A DNA stretch of 64,000 nt from Sphingomonas taxi (GCA_003240625.1 QFMX01000006.1:186001-250000); one strand, 5' to 3'; positions 52,690 to 62,230 are shown, counted from the first letter of the stretch. The notes: generated by a model from the sequence alone, not told the origin. Translations and numbers: made by a program.

Positions 52690-55374
52690 ATGCACGATTT
52701 CGAATCTGAACATGCGATAAACGACGCGCTGGGCCGAGCACGTCTTTGGTCGCCCTTTCTCGCCATGATCCTAGACCGCGAACCCGTCCTCGCGCAGGCG
52801 CTTGCGCAAGGCCAGATCGATCTGGGCGCATCCAGCGCGACCCCGGACATGCCGGTTGCAAAACGGCTCAGGCTCGAGCGGCGGGCGATGGCGCTGAACG
52901 TCGCGATCGGCGATCTCGCAGGGGTGCTCGATCTGACCGCGGTGACCGGCGCGCTGACCCGGTTCGCCGATCATGCGCTCGATACCGCGATCCGTGCCGC
53001 GATCGAGGAGCGGACGCCCGGCGCCGAGCCGCTCGGCTTTACCGCGATCGCGCTTGGCAAGCAGGGTAGCGGCGAACTCAATTATTCGTCGGATATCGAT
53101 CCGATCCTGCTGTTCGATCCGGCGACCCTGCCGCTGAAACCGCGCGAGGAGCCCGAGCAGGCGGCGGTGCGGATCGGCAAGCGCGTCGTCGAGCTGCTCC
53201 AGGCGCGCGACGGCGACGGTTATGTCCTGCGCGTCGACCTGCGGTTGCGACCCTCGCCCGAGATCACGCCGATCGTCCTGCCGATGGAGGCAGCGATCGG
53301 CTATTACGAGGCGCAGGCGCTGCCGTGGGAGCGCGCCGCGTTCATTCGCGCCCGCGCGGCGGCGGGCGATATCGCGCTCGGCCAGCGATTTCTCGATGCG
53401 ATCCGGCCGTTCGTGTGGCGGCGCGCGCTCGATTTCGGCGCCATCGGCGAGATCCGAGGGATCTCCGCGCGGATCCGCGATCACCATTCGCAGGGGCAGG
53501 CGTTCGGTCCCGGCTACGACCTGAAACGCGGCCGTGGCGGCATCCGCGAGGCGGAGTTCTTCGCGCAGATCCACCAGCTGATCCACGGCGGGCGCGATCG
53601 CAGCGTCCGCGCGCCGGCGACCCGCGACGCGCTCGCGCGACTGGCGGACGCGGGCTGGATCGGCACCGACGAGTCGCGGGCGCTGATCGACGGCTACACG
53701 CTGATGCGGACGATCGAGCACCGCGTGCAGATGATCGACGACCGCCAGACGCACGCGCTGCCGACCGGGGAGGCGCTCGACCGCGTCGCCAAGCTGCACG
53801 GGCTGGAGGATGCCGGCGCGCTGTTGGCGCTGCTGGCCCCGCGGGTGGCGGCGACCGGCCGGATCTACGACGCGCTCGACGACACCGCGCGCCCAGCGTT
53901 CTCGCATGACGCGGTGACGCTGGAGGCCGATCTCGCCGCTGCCGGGTTCGACGAGCCCGAGCCAGCACGCCGCCGGATCGAGGCGTGGCGGAGTGGGGCG
54001 TATCCGGCGCTGCGCAGTCCGGCTGCGCGCGAGGCGCTGGAGGCGGTGCTGCCGACGCTCGTCACGGCGTTCGCGACCGCGCCGGTGCCGCAGGCGGCGT
54101 TGCTCAGGCTCGATGCGCTACTCGAACGCCTGCCGAGCGCGATCAACATCTTCCGCCTGCTGGAGGCGCGGCCGGGGCTGGCGACGTTGCTTGCCGCGAT
54201 CCTCAGCCATGCGCCGACGCTTGCCGACGATCTCGGTCGGCGCCCGGACCTGCTCGACGGGCTGATCGACGCGACCGCGTTCGAGCCGGTCGGCGATATT
54301 GCGGCGCTGGAGGCGGCGATGCGCGCGGGCGAGGTCGGGGGCGACTATCAGGCGCGGCTCGATCATGTCCGCCGGGTCGTCGGCGAGCTGCGGTTCGCGC
54401 TCGGGGCGCAGATCGTCGCCGGCGCATCCGATCCGCTGCACGTCGCCGCCGGCTATGCGCGGGTCGCGGAGGCGGCGATCGGCGTGCTCGCGCGCGCCAC
54501 GATCGACGAGTTCGCCAAGGCGCATGGGATCGTGCCGGGCAGCGAACTCGTCATCCTCGCGCTCGGGCGGATGGGCGGTGCGATGCTTACGCACGCGTCC
54601 GATCTCGACCTGATCTATCTGTTTACGGGCGACTTCGCGGCAGAGTCGGATGGCCCGAAGCCTCTCGGCGCGACCCTGTACTACAACCGCCTCGCGCAGC
54701 GCGTGACGGCGGCGCTGTCGGTCGCGACGGCGGCGGGCCCGCTCTACCAGATCGACACGCGGTTGCGACCGTCGGGCGGGCAGGGGCCGCTGGTCGTCAC
54801 GCTCGACAGTTTCGCCCGCTACCAGCGCGAGGATGCGTGGACCTGGGAGCATATGGCGCTCACCCGGGCGCGGCCGGTGTTCGGGTCGCCGGACGCGCGC
54901 GCCGCGGTGACTGACATCGTGCGCGGCGTGCTCGAAGGCGATCGCCCGACCCGCGACGTGGTCGCCGAGGCGCGGTCGATGCGCGCGGACATGGCGGCGC
55001 ACAAGCCGCCCAAGGGACCGCTCGATGCCAAGCTCCTCCCCGGCGGTCTCGTCGACCTGGAGTTCGCGGTGCATGTCGTCCAGCTCGTCAACCGCGCCGG
55101 CTTCGATCCCAATCTCGGCACCGCGATCGATCGGCTGGCAACCGACGGTCTCGTCCCGCCGACGTTGCGCGCCGCGCACGACGTACTGACCCGGTTGCTG
55201 GTCACGCTCCGCCTCGTTGCGCCCGATGCCGCGCCGCCGGGCCACGCCACCGAAGCGCTGATCGCCCGCGCGATCGGGGTCGCGGATTGGCCGGCGGTGG
55301 TTGCCACGCTCGAATCGACGCGGCAGGAAGTCGGCCGGTTCTGGGCGCAATTGACGGGAGAGCATGATGGATGA
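52690..55374 (+). CDS. glnE: Bifunctional glutamine synthetase adenylyltransferase/deadenylase
   Basis: An 894-residue enzyme that adds AMP to glutamine synthetase and phosphorolyses it off. Two nucleotidyltransferase domains are recognisable: the N-terminal deadenylase with GKQGSGELNYSSDIDPILLF at about 122-141 and the C-terminal adenylylase with LGRMGGAMLTHASDLDLIYL at about 625-644, each with its D-x-D pair. KRGRGGIREAEFFAQIHQLI is a family signature. It is somewhat shorter than the E. coli protein (946). bcp follows with an 11-base overlap. Confidence 0.96.
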   Translation: MHDFESEHAINDALGRARLWSPFLAMILDREPVLAQALAQGQIDLGASSATPDMPVAKRLRLERRAMALNVAIGDLAGVLDLTAVTGALTRFADHALDTAIRAAIEERTPGAEPLGFTAIALGKQGSGELNYSSDIDPILLFDPATLPLKPREEPEQAAVRIGKRVVELLQARDGDGYVLRVDLRLRPSPEITPIVLPMEAAIGYYEAQALPWERAAFIRARAAAGDIALGQRFLDAIRPFVWRRALDFGAIGEIRGISARIRDHHSQGQAFGPGYDLKRGRGGIREAEFFAQIHQLIHGGRDRSVRAPATRDALARLADAGWIGTDESRALIDGYTLMRTIEHRVQMIDDRQTHALPTGEALDRVAKLHGLEDAGALLALLAPRVAATGRIYDALDDTARPAFSHDAVTLEADLAAAGFDEPEPARRRIEAWRSGAYPALRSPAAREALEAVLPTLVTAFATAPVPQAALLRLDALLERLPSAINIFRLLEARPGLATLLAAILSHAPTLADDLGRRPDLLDGLIDATAFEPVGDIAALEAAMRAGEVGGDYQARLDHVRRVVGELRFALGAQIVAGASDPLHVAAGYARVAEAAIGVLARATIDEFAKAHGIVPGSELVILALGRMGGAMLTHASDLDLIYLFTGDFAAESDGPKPLGATLYYNRLAQRVTAALSVATAAGPLYQIDTRLRPSGGQGPLVVTLDSFARYQREDAWTWEHMALTRARPVFGSPDARAAVTDIVRGVLEGDRPTRDVVAEARSMRADMAAHKPPKGPLDAKLLPGGLVDLEFAVHVVQLVNRAGFDPNLGTAIDRLATDGLVPPTLRAAHDVLTRLLVTLRLVAPDAAPPGHATEALIARAIGVADWPAVVATLESTRQEVGRFWAQLTGEHDG

Positions 55375-55831
55375 AGGTGCGAAGATTCCCGACGTGATGG
55401 TCACGGTTGACGATGCGGGTAACGAGGCAGCCGTGTCGCTGGCGAGCCTCGGCGCGCCGCTCGTGGTGTATTTCTATCCGAAGGACGACACGTCGGGCTG
55501 TACCACCGAGGCGAAGGACTTTTCCGCGCTCGCCGACGCGTTCGACGCGGCGGGGGTGAAGGTCGTCGGCATCTCGAAGGACACGCCCGCCTCCCACGCG
55601 AAATTCAGCGCCAAGCACGCGCTTACCGTACGACTCGCCAGCGATGTCGACGGCGTCGCCTGCGAGGCATTCGGCGTCTGGGTCGAGAAGGCGATGTACG
55701 GCAAGAAATACATGGGGATCGAGCGCGCGACGTTTCTGTTCGGCGCCGATGGCACGCTCGCCAAGGCATGGCGCAAGGTTCGCGTGCCGGGCCATGCCGA
55801 GGGCGTGCTGGCAGCCGCAAAGGCGCTCTGA
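55364..55831 (+). CDS. bcp: Peroxiredoxin, bacterioferritin comigratory protein type
   Basis: A 155-residue thiol peroxidase. The peroxidatic Cys is in VYFYPKDDTSGCTTEAKDFS; a second Cys (DGVACEAFGVW) lies about 47 residues later, and a conserved Trp follows. It detoxifies hydrogen peroxide and organic peroxides in the cytoplasm. The start is at 55364, or 55367 (two Met codons), within the end of glnE. The overlap suggests one transcript. Confidence 0.94.
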   Translation: MMDEGAKIPDVMVTVDDAGNEAAVSLASLGAPLVVYFYPKDDTSGCTTEAKDFSALADAFDAAGVKVVGISKDTPASHAKFSAKHALTVRLASDVDGVACEAFGVWVEKAMYGKKYMGIERATFLFGADGTLAKAWRKVRVPGHAEGVLAAAKAL

Positions 55832-56100
55832 ACTGCTAGCGGTAACGGGCGGAGATTCGCGGATATTCCGTCGGCCATCGGCGACGTTCCGCGATCGTTC
55901 CCTGCGCCAAGCGGGTGATTCCATCAACTCGCCGTATCAGCCTGCCGCACCGCCGCGCGAACGGGGTCGCGCTCTTGCCCGTCGCGGCGGTATCCGGCCT
56001 AACTCCACTCGTCTGGTGCGCGGAGGGGCTGCGAGTCAGGACAGAGTTTCGGAGCCGTCCGTCGTGGGCGAACGGCCCTGCATTTTTTTGTCGGGGACCA

Positions 56101-56886
56101 ATGGTCGATTTTACCGCTGCCGCCATCGTGACACGCCTCAAGGCCGTGTTCGCGGTGCGTAAATTCTCTTCGATCGGGCAATATGCGATCGCCGCGACAA
56201 TGGGTGTCGCCGGGTTCGCTTCGACCGCGGCAGCGCAGGCCGGGGGGCCCGCCAAGACGGTCGCAAGCCAGGCGCACGGCGCCCACGCCGCGACCGGTGG
56301 TCCGATGATCGCCGCCAACACCGAGGAAGCCACCGCAGATCTCCGCGCCGACGCGCAGTTCCGCACGCTGTTCCAGACATGGAAGAAGCTCGACGCCACC
56401 CAGCAGGGGGTGATCGCGATCCCGTCGGTCCAGCCGGTCCACTCGCTCTCGTTCACCAGCAATTTCGGCATCCGCTCGGATCCGTTCCGCGGCACCGCGG
56501 CGATGCACGCCGGCGTCGATATCCCGGGTCCGGTCGGCACGCCGATCTACGCCACCGCCGACGGTGTCGTCTCGCACGCCGGTCGCCAGGGCGGCTACGG
56601 CAATCTGGTCGAGCTGAACCACGGCAAGGGTATCGCCACCCGCTACGGTCATCTTTCGAAGATCCTGGTCGCAGACAACACGCGCGTGACCCGCGGCCAG
56701 CTGATCGCGCTGATGGGCTCCACCGGCCGCTCGACCGGTCCGCATCTTCACTATGAAGTCCGTATCGACGGCCACGCCGTAAACCCGATCCCCTTCCTGA
56801 CGACCGCGGACTATTTGCTCGCCGCACAGGACCGCTCGGTCAAAGCGATCCCGGTTTCCGCCGGCGGCCCCGCCGCGCAAGACTGA
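56101..56886 (+). CDS. M23 family metallopeptidase (LytM domain)
   Basis: A 261-residue exported protein read from ATG 56101, with GGGGA upstream. The signal region includes IGQYAIAATMGVAGFASTAA and AQ. The M23 domain (about 115-245) has the zinc ligands His136 and Asp140 (HAGVDIPGPVGTP) and the HLH at 215-217 (GPHLHYEVR). With these residues intact it should be an active peptidoglycan endopeptidase or amidase-type enzyme. No partner gene is adjacent. About 270 bases before it are without gene; a GTTC-N7-GTTC at 55886 is considered among rejected items. Confidence 0.9.
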   Translation: MVDFTAAAIVTRLKAVFAVRKFSSIGQYAIAATMGVAGFASTAAAQAGGPAKTVASQAHGAHAATGGPMIAANTEEATADLRADAQFRTLFQTWKKLDATQQGVIAIPSVQPVHSLSFTSNFGIRSDPFRGTAAMHAGVDIPGPVGTPIYATADGVVSHAGRQGGYGNLVELNHGKGIATRYGHLSKILVADNTRVTRGQLIALMGSTGRSTGPHLHYEVRIDGHAVNPIPFLTTADYLLAAQDRSVKAIPVSAGGPAAQD

Positions 56887-56917
56887 GCTGCAGCGCTGGG
56901 CTGACCGGGACTCGAGG

Positions 56918-57028
56918 CTCCCCTCCCTGAAAGGGAGGGGCTGGGGGTGGGTAGGCCAGCTTGTGACGCAACCGTTCGCCGATACGGAAGCCGACCCACC
57001 CCCGACCCCTCCCTTCCAGGGATGGGAG
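56918..57028. repeat. Dispersed repeat, family G, with facing arms
   Basis: CTCCCCTCCCTGAAAGGGAG GGG then CTGGGGGTGGGT on the left and ACCCACCCCCGACCCCTCCC TTCCAGGGATGGGAG on the right form a long imperfect inverted repeat between the M23 gene and erpA. Partial copies occur at 59596-59640. Confidence 0.75.
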
Positions 57029-57178
57029 AAGATGTGCGAGCGGCTACATAGGCTGGCCAACCGACACTCCAACGATCTATCCGGTTTAAGATCTACCCGG
57101 TCCAAAGAGCGCCGCCGGCTCCCCAGACCTGCAAACCCCGAGGTTGCCGCAAGTTACTCGACCCCCTATCTCCAAACT

Positions 57179-57517
57179 ATGGCAACGCTGGCTCCCGACA
57201 TCATCCTCACCCCCTCCGCTGCGGCGCGCGTCGCGGCGATCGCCGTCAAACAGGGGAAGCCGGCCATCCTCCGGCTCTCGGTCGATGGCGGCGGCTGTTC
57301 CGGGTTCCAGTATAAGTTCGGGTTCGCCGACTCGGTCGAGTCCGACGACGTCATCGCCGAGCATGACGGCGTAAAGCTCGTCGTCGACAGCGTCAGCATC
57401 GATCTCGTCCGCGGTTGTGCGGTCGATTACGTCGAGTCGCTCGCCGGCGCCGCGTTCAAGGTCGAGAACCCCAATGCCGCATCGGGTTGCGGCTGCGGCT
57501 CCAGCTTCTCGGTCTGA
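57179..57517 (+). CDS. erpA: Iron-sulfur cluster insertion protein (ErpA/IscA family)
   Basis: A 112-residue A-type carrier. The three cluster cysteines are in VDGGGCSGFQYKFGF and SGCGCGSSFSV at the C-terminus. The read starts at ATG 57179; the frame extends upstream through repeat sequence, which is not conserved. ErpA proteins deliver Fe-S clusters to target enzymes such as LeuC, NadA and ETF-QO, all encoded in this window. xthA follows 8 bases later. Confidence 0.93.
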   Translation: MATLAPDIILTPSAAARVAAIAVKQGKPAILRLSVDGGGCSGFQYKFGFADSVESDDVIAEHDGVKLVVDSVSIDLVRGCAVDYVESLAGAAFKVENPNAASGCGCGSSFSV

Positions 57518-57525
57518 TCCGCCCC

Positions 57526-58296
57526 ATGAAAATCGTCACGTACAACGTCAACGGCATCAAAGCGCGGTTGCCGCGGCTGATCGAGTATCTCGTCGAAGAA
57601 CAACCCGACATCGTCTGTCTTCAGGAACTCAAGTCGAGCGACGACACCTTCCCGATCGCGGACATAGAAGCGGTCGGCTACGGCGCGGTCTGGCACGGCC
57701 AGAAGGCGTGGAACGGCGTCGCGATCCTCGCAAAGAGCGGCACGCCCGTCGTCCGCCAACGGGGTCTCGTAGGCGAACCCGAGGACGAACACAGCCGCTA
57801 CATCGAGGCGGAAATCGACGGCTTGATCGTCGCTGCGCTGTATCTCCCCAACGGCAATCCGCAGCCGGGCCCGAAATTCGACTATAAACTGCGCTGGATG
57901 GACCGTCTCGCCGAGCGCGCATGCATGCTGCTGGCCGAGGAGAAGCCGGCGATCCTCGCGGGCGACTACAACGTCATCGCCAACGACGACGACACCTTCT
58001 CGGTCCGCGCAATGCAGGACGATGCGCTGATGCAGCCCGAAAGCCGTGAGCATTACCGTGCGCTGGTCGCGCAGGGCTGGACCGACGCGCTCCGCACGCA
58101 GTTTCCGAAGGGCGGCGTCTGGACGTTCTGGGATTACCAGGCCGGCGCATGGCAGCGCGATGCCGGGTTCCGTATCGATCATCTGCTGCTCAGCCCGCAG
58201 GCCGCCGACCGGATGGTCGATGCGGGCGTCGACAAGGCATATCGCGGCCGTGAAAAGGCCAGCGACCACGCGCCGACCTGGGTTCGGTTACGGTGA
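57526..58296 (+). CDS. xthA: Exodeoxyribonuclease III
   Basis: A 256-residue EEP-fold AP endonuclease and 3'-5' exonuclease. It starts MKIVTYNVNGIKARLPRLIE and has the catalytic Glu in IVCLQELKS, LPNGNPQPGPKFDYKLRWMD, GDYNVIANDDD, and ends in RIDHLLLS and SDHAPTW (catalytic His). It acts in base-excision repair. Its stop overlaps the start of the next gene (GTGA). Confidence 0.96.
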   Translation: MKIVTYNVNGIKARLPRLIEYLVEEQPDIVCLQELKSSDDTFPIADIEAVGYGAVWHGQKAWNGVAILAKSGTPVVRQRGLVGEPEDEHSRYIEAEIDGLIVAALYLPNGNPQPGPKFDYKLRWMDRLAERACMLLAEEKPAILAGDYNVIANDDDTFSVRAMQDDALMQPESREHYRALVAQGWTDALRTQFPKGGVWTFWDYQAGAWQRDAGFRIDHLLLSPQAADRMVDAGVDKAYRGREKASDHAPTWVRLR

Positions 58297-59096
58297 AGCG
58301 ACTGCTGCTGGGCGTCGCACTTTCCGGTCTTTCCCTAGCTAGTCTTCCCGGGGCCGCGGCAGCGCAGGAGCGCGAATATTGCCCGGATCGGCCGGGTCTC
58401 GATACGCCCGCCTGTACGATCGCACCGAGGCGCATTTCCGTCGAGACGTCGCTGGCCGACTGGACGCGCGACGACCAGCCGGGCTCGCGCGAGGACAACA
58501 TCCTGTTCGGCGACACGCTGGTCCGCGTCGGCGTCAGCGACACGATCGAGGCGCGGATCGGCTGGACGCCGTTGGGGCACGACCGGATGCGCGACCCGAG
58601 CGGGATCGATTCGGTGAACGGCGTCGGCGACGTTTCGCTCGGGATGAAGGCGAACCTCCACCACCCGGACGGCTCGGACCTGTCGGTATCGGTGCTGCCG
58701 TTCGTGACGCTGCCGGTCGGGCGGTCGTCGATCGGTGCGGGCGACTGGGGCGCGGGGTTTCTCGTGCCGTTGACCTACGAACTTTCGGACTCGGTATCGC
58801 TCGACCTGACGCCGGAGATCGATGCGGCGGTCGACCAGGACGGCAATGGGCGGCACCTCGCGTATAGCTCGACTGCGGGCCTGTCGGTCGCGCTGTCGAA
58901 GGCCGTCACGCTGACCGGTGAGTTGCAGGCGTTGCGCGACAACGATCCGGACAAGCATACGTCGCAGGCGCTCGCCGCGCTGTCGCTGGCGTGGATGGCG
59001 AGCGACGATCTCCAGTTCGACATGCTCGGCGCGGCTGGGCTTAACGATGATACCCCCGATGCCCGGGTGTATGCGGGTATATCGCGGAGGTTCTAG
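58293..59096 (+). CDS. Outer-membrane transporter-like protein (Phenol_MetA_deg type)
   Basis: A 267-residue protein starting at GTG 58293, overlapping the xthA stop. A signal peptide (MKRLLLGVALSGLSLASLPG, then AAAAQ) is followed by a series of alternating beta segments typical of an outer-membrane barrel, for example GVSDTIEARIGWTPLGHDRM and GVGDVSLGMKANLHHPDGSD, and ends in the Phe of an outer-membrane sorting signal (GISRRF). The pattern fits the 'transporter' or phenol-degradation meta family of small porins. Substrate unknown. Confidence 0.8.
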   Translation: MKRLLLGVALSGLSLASLPGAAAAQEREYCPDRPGLDTPACTIAPRRISVETSLADWTRDDQPGSREDNILFGDTLVRVGVSDTIEARIGWTPLGHDRMRDPSGIDSVNGVGDVSLGMKANLHHPDGSDLSVSVLPFVTLPVGRSSIGAGDWGAGFLVPLTYELSDSVSLDLTPEIDAAVDQDGNGRHLAYSSTAGLSVALSKAVTLTGELQALRDNDPDKHTSQALAALSLAWMASDDLQFDMLGAAGLNDDTPDARVYAGISRRF

Positions 59097-59423
59097 ATGC
59101 TGGTCGGCCTGCTCCTGCTGCAAGCGGTAGCCGGGCCGCCGCTCCCACCGGAACTGCGCAAGCGCGCGCCGCGCGCGACGATGCCGTGTCCGGTGCAGGC
59201 CGATCCCGACGGCGAGATTGTCGTCTGCGCGCGGCCGACCGACCGGCGACTCGGGACGCTTGCCGAGCCGGTCCAGCCGCCGCGTGGCGATCCACTGTCG
59301 TTTCGATTGCCTGGTGGCGGCACCGGGAATGTGCACGCGATCCGTACCGAACTGCCTGGCGCAAGCGGACAGGGCGGAGCGGTGACGTTGAAGATGCCGT
59401 TCGGTAAGGGGAAGCGGGAGTAG
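59097..59423 (+). CDS. Small secreted hypothetical protein (108 aa)
   Basis: A 108-residue protein whose ATG directly follows the previous stop. It has a hydrophobic N-terminus (MLVGLLLLQAVAGPP) and then PCPVQADPDGEIVVCARPTD, a Cys-containing pattern that I associate with small periplasmic sphingomonad proteins, and a Gly-rich, basic end (MPFGKGKRE). Two cysteines could form a disulfide. Function unknown; position suggests the same transcript as xthA and the barrel gene. Confidence 0.7.
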   Translation: MLVGLLLLQAVAGPPLPPELRKRAPRATMPCPVQADPDGEIVVCARPTDRRLGTLAEPVQPPRGDPLSFRLPGGGTGNVHAIRTELPGASGQGGAVTLKMPFGKGKRE

Positions 59424-59449
59424 AGGGTACTACCGCCGCCGCCCGCCAC

Positions 59450-59640
59450 CTTGTTCTCGCGCGAAGGCGGGAGCCCAGTCTGGATCCCCGCCTTCGCGGG
59501 GAAACACGCTGCGTTTGGGTATCGGGGTGACTTACTCACATCGTGGGTTTCGCCAGGAGTCCGGCCAGTGGGAGAAGGCCGATCGGGCAGGCCGATATTC
59601 CCCCCTCCCTTCCAGGGAGGGGGGAAGTAAGCCTTCCCTG
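59450..59640. repeat. Dispersed repeats, families C and G
   Basis: A family C copy (59450-59512; TTCTCGCGCGAAGGCGGGAG ... ATCCCCGCCTTCGCGGGGAA) is followed by a partial family G copy (59596-59640; CCCCCTCCCTTCCAGGGAGG). Short direct repeats of CGCTAAGACG follow up to 59695. They lie between convergent genes. Confidence 0.75.
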
Positions 59641-59719
59641 GAAGTCACTCCTGAAAGCAGTCAGCCCCGCTAAGACGTCCGCCTCGCTAAGACGCCAGCG
59701 CCTCCAAAAATACCCCCCC

Positions 59720-60871
59720 CTACAGCGTCCGCTCGTACACCTGATATACCTTGTTAACCCGGCTCTCGATCGTCTCCGCGATCGACCGCATTCCTTGGTT
59801 GTCGTCCAGGATCCAGCCGATCTCCGCACGCTTCGCATCATAATGCTCGACCGACGCGCGGCGGATGTATTCGATCATCATGAAGGCCAGCTGGCTCGCC
59901 ATCCGCGATGCCTGCAACTCCTTCACCACTCCCATCAGCGGCACGCGCACCGTCCGCACCTTGGGCTTGCGCAGCCACCACAACAGCTTGGCCCAGCCGA
60001 ACGGGAGCAGGCTGCCGTTCAGCGGCTTGATCGCTTCGTTCAGGTCGGGAAGCGTGATCATGAACGCGACCGGCTTGCCGTCAAGCTCGGCGATCCGGAT
60101 CAGGTCGTTGAAGACGATCGGCTTCAGCTTGACGCCGACGTCCTTGATCTCCGGAGGGGTCAGCGGCACGAACCCCCAATTGTCGCGCCACGCGTCGTTG
60201 AGGATCGACAGGATGATCGCCGCCTCTTCCTCGAACTTGGTCTTGTCGACGTTGCGGACGGTAATCCGCGGGTTCTTCTCGCCCGACTTGATAATGCGCT
60301 GCACGATTGGCGGGAACTGCTTCGTGACGTCGACCTCATAGGTCATCAGCTGCTTGATCGGGCGATACTGTGCCCATTCGATCCAGCCGCGATATTCGCG
60401 CTTGGCATGGCCCATCATGATCGTCGGCGGATGATCGTAACCGTCGATCAGCAGCCCCGGCTCCTCCCAGATCGACATGCTGATCGGCCCGAGCGCGCGC
60501 GTCATGCCTTGCTCACGCAGCCAGTCCTCGGCGCGCGCGAGCAGCGCCTGGAAGACATCCTGCCGCTCGGCCTCCATTAGGCCCCATTGGCCGACGCCGG
60601 GACCGAAGCCCTGCTCGGGCGGCATCGTCAGCGCAAGCGTGTCGATATGCGCGGAGATGCGACCGACGACCCGGCCGTCCTCTTCGGCGAGGAACAGCTG
60701 TGCCTTGGCATGGCTGAACCAGCCGTTCTTCTCGGGCGTGATCAGCCCGAGCGCCTCGGACTTCAGCGGCGGCACCCAGTTGGGATCGTCGGCGTAAAGT
60801 CGGAACGGGAGATCGATGAAGATTTTCCGGTCCTTCTTCGTCTTGACCGGACGGATCGTAAGCTTAGCCAT
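59720..60871 (-). CDS. GNAT-like acyltransferase, possible bacterial ceramide synthase type
   Basis: A 383-residue cytoplasmic protein that starts MAKLTIRPVKTKKDRKIFID. It has two GNAT-like halves: LFLAEEDGRVVGRISAHIDT in the first and LNEAIKPLNGSLLPFGWAKL with a following basic helix in the second. GPISMSIWEEPGLLIDGYDH and a C-terminal EIGWILDDNQGMRSIAETIE are typical of a family often mislabelled dATP pyrophosphohydrolase. In Caulobacter a protein of this type is, from memory, the bacterial ceramide synthase (N-acyltransferase of sphingolipids). Sphingomonads make sphingolipids, so that role is attractive but not proven here. Confidence 0.78.
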   Translation of the reverse strand: MAKLTIRPVKTKKDRKIFIDLPFRLYADDPNWVPPLKSEALGLITPEKNGWFSHAKAQLFLAEEDGRVVGRISAHIDTLALTMPPEQGFGPGVGQWGLMEAERQDVFQALLARAEDWLREQGMTRALGPISMSIWEEPGLLIDGYDHPPTIMMGHAKREYRGWIEWAQYRPIKQLMTYEVDVTKQFPPIVQRIIKSGEKNPRITVRNVDKTKFEEEAAIILSILNDAWRDNWGFVPLTPPEIKDVGVKLKPIVFNDLIRIAELDGKPVAFMITLPDLNEAIKPLNGSLLPFGWAKLLWWLRKPKVRTVRVPLMGVVKELQASRMASQLAFMMIEYIRRASVEHYDAKRAEIGWILDDNQGMRSIAETIESRVNKVYQVYERTL

Positions 60872-61034
60872 GTGTCGTTCCCGAAAACCCAGTCGCGCGT
60901 GTCTAGCCAGCGTCCGGCGTAAAGGCGAGTGACACGTGCGTCATCGCGGCAGCCGGTCAGAGTGATCGGGTTTCCTCGCGCGGGGACATGCGCGCAACCT
61001 GTAAATGCCACGCTGCGGCCACTATCTTCAGGCA

Positions 61035-62144
61035 ATGGACATGCCCATGGATACCTCGCTCAGCCTCGCTCGCGGCACGGCCGCTCCAGTCCCAGCAACA
61101 CCCGGCGCGGGTGTTGTGCGGATCGCCGACGATAAGGCAATGCTGCGCGCCGCGGCCGATTTGACGCGCGACCTCGTGAAGCCGCGGCCGGCGGTGTATT
61201 GGGGCGACCTGATCGCGTCGATGGTGCTGGGCTATGGTGCCCTGTTCGTGGCGGCGACGAGCGACTCGACGGCGGTGACGGTGATCGCCGCGATCGCGTC
61301 GGTGCTCGGACTGTATCGCGGGCTGAGCTTCATCCACGAAGTCAGCCACATGAAGCATGCCTCGGTGCCGAACTTCCGACTCGGCTGGAACATTCTCGTC
61401 GGCGTGCCGATGCTGACGCCGTCGTTCATGTACGAGGGCGTTCACAACCTCCACCATGCCAAGACGCGCTATGGCACCGTCGAGGATCCCGAATATCTGC
61501 CGCTTGCGTTGATGAAGCCGTGGACGTTGCCGCTGTTCATCATCGTGTCGGCGCTGGCGCCGATCGCGCTGATCGTCCGGTTCGCGATCCTGTCGCCACT
61601 GTCGCTGCTCTCGCCGAAGCTGCGGACGATGGTGGTCGAGCGCTATTCGGCGCTGGCGATCAATCCGCAATTCCGTCGTCGTGCGCCCGAGGGTGAGACG
61701 AAGGCCTATTGGAACCGCCTCGAGATCGCGGCGAGCCTGTGGGCGATCACGCTGATCGCGATCACCGTGACGGGCGTGCTGCCGCTGCGTGCGTTCCTGA
61801 CGATCTTGGGTGTGGCGTCGGCGTTCGCGGTGCTCAATCAGGTCCGCACGCTCGTCGCGCATCTGTGGGAGAATGACGGCGAGACGATGACGGTGACCGC
61901 GCAGTATCTCGACACGGTCAACGTGCCGCCGCCGGCGTTGCTGCCCGCGCTGTGGGCACCGGTCGGGCTGCGGTATCACGCGCTGCATCACCTGCTGCCG
62001 GGGCTGCCCTATCATGCGCTCGGCGAGGCGCATCGTCGGATCTCGGCCGAGCTGGACGCGATGTCGCCGTATCACAAGGCAAGCTATCCTGGGTTGCCCG
62101 GGTTGGTGAGCAAGATCGCGCGCAGCACGATGGCGCGTCGCTGA
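61035..62144 (+). CDS. Fatty acid desaturase family protein
   Basis: A 369-residue inner-membrane di-iron enzyme read from ATG 61035 (AGG upstream; Met codons at 61041 and 61047 are alternatives). Membrane segments surround three His boxes: HEVSHMKH, HNLHHAKT and HALHHLLPG with a later LPYH, as in desaturases and lipid hydroxylases. It is divergent from the GNAT-like gene by about 160 bases. Targets may be membrane fatty acids or the hydroxylated acyl chains of sphingolipids; sequence alone does not decide. Confidence 0.9.
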   Translation: MDMPMDTSLSLARGTAAPVPATPGAGVVRIADDKAMLRAAADLTRDLVKPRPAVYWGDLIASMVLGYGALFVAATSDSTAVTVIAAIASVLGLYRGLSFIHEVSHMKHASVPNFRLGWNILVGVPMLTPSFMYEGVHNLHHAKTRYGTVEDPEYLPLALMKPWTLPLFIIVSALAPIALIVRFAILSPLSLLSPKLRTMVVERYSALAINPQFRRRAPEGETKAYWNRLEIAASLWAITLIAITVTGVLPLRAFLTILGVASAFAVLNQVRTLVAHLWENDGETMTVTAQYLDTVNVPPPALLPALWAPVGLRYHALHHLLPGLPYHALGEAHRRISAELDAMSPYHKASYPGLPGLVSKIARSTMARR

Positions 62145-62150
62145 CCTAAG

Positions 62151-62212
62151 CGTGTTTCCCCGCGAAGGCGGGGACCCAGACTGGGCTCCCGCCTTCGCGG
62201 GAGAACAAGAAT
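62151..62212. repeat. Dispersed repeat, family C
   Basis: TTTCCCCGCGAAGGCGGGGA, CCCAGACTGGGCTCCCGCCT and TCGCGGGAGAACAAG: the usual two-stem design, here between the convergent desaturase and lptG genes. Confidence 0.8.
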
Positions 62213-62230
62213 TAGCGAAACGCCGTCCGG

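Noticed and set aside
55886..55900. GTTC-N7-GTTC (LexA-type) site before the M23 peptidase gene
   Set aside because: It lies about 200 bases from the start codon, and about two chance matches are expected in a window of this size. No damage-related reason for the gene.
56963..57178. N-terminal extension of ErpA
   Set aside because: The extra 72 codons are mostly repeat sequence; A-type carriers begin near the ATG at 57179.
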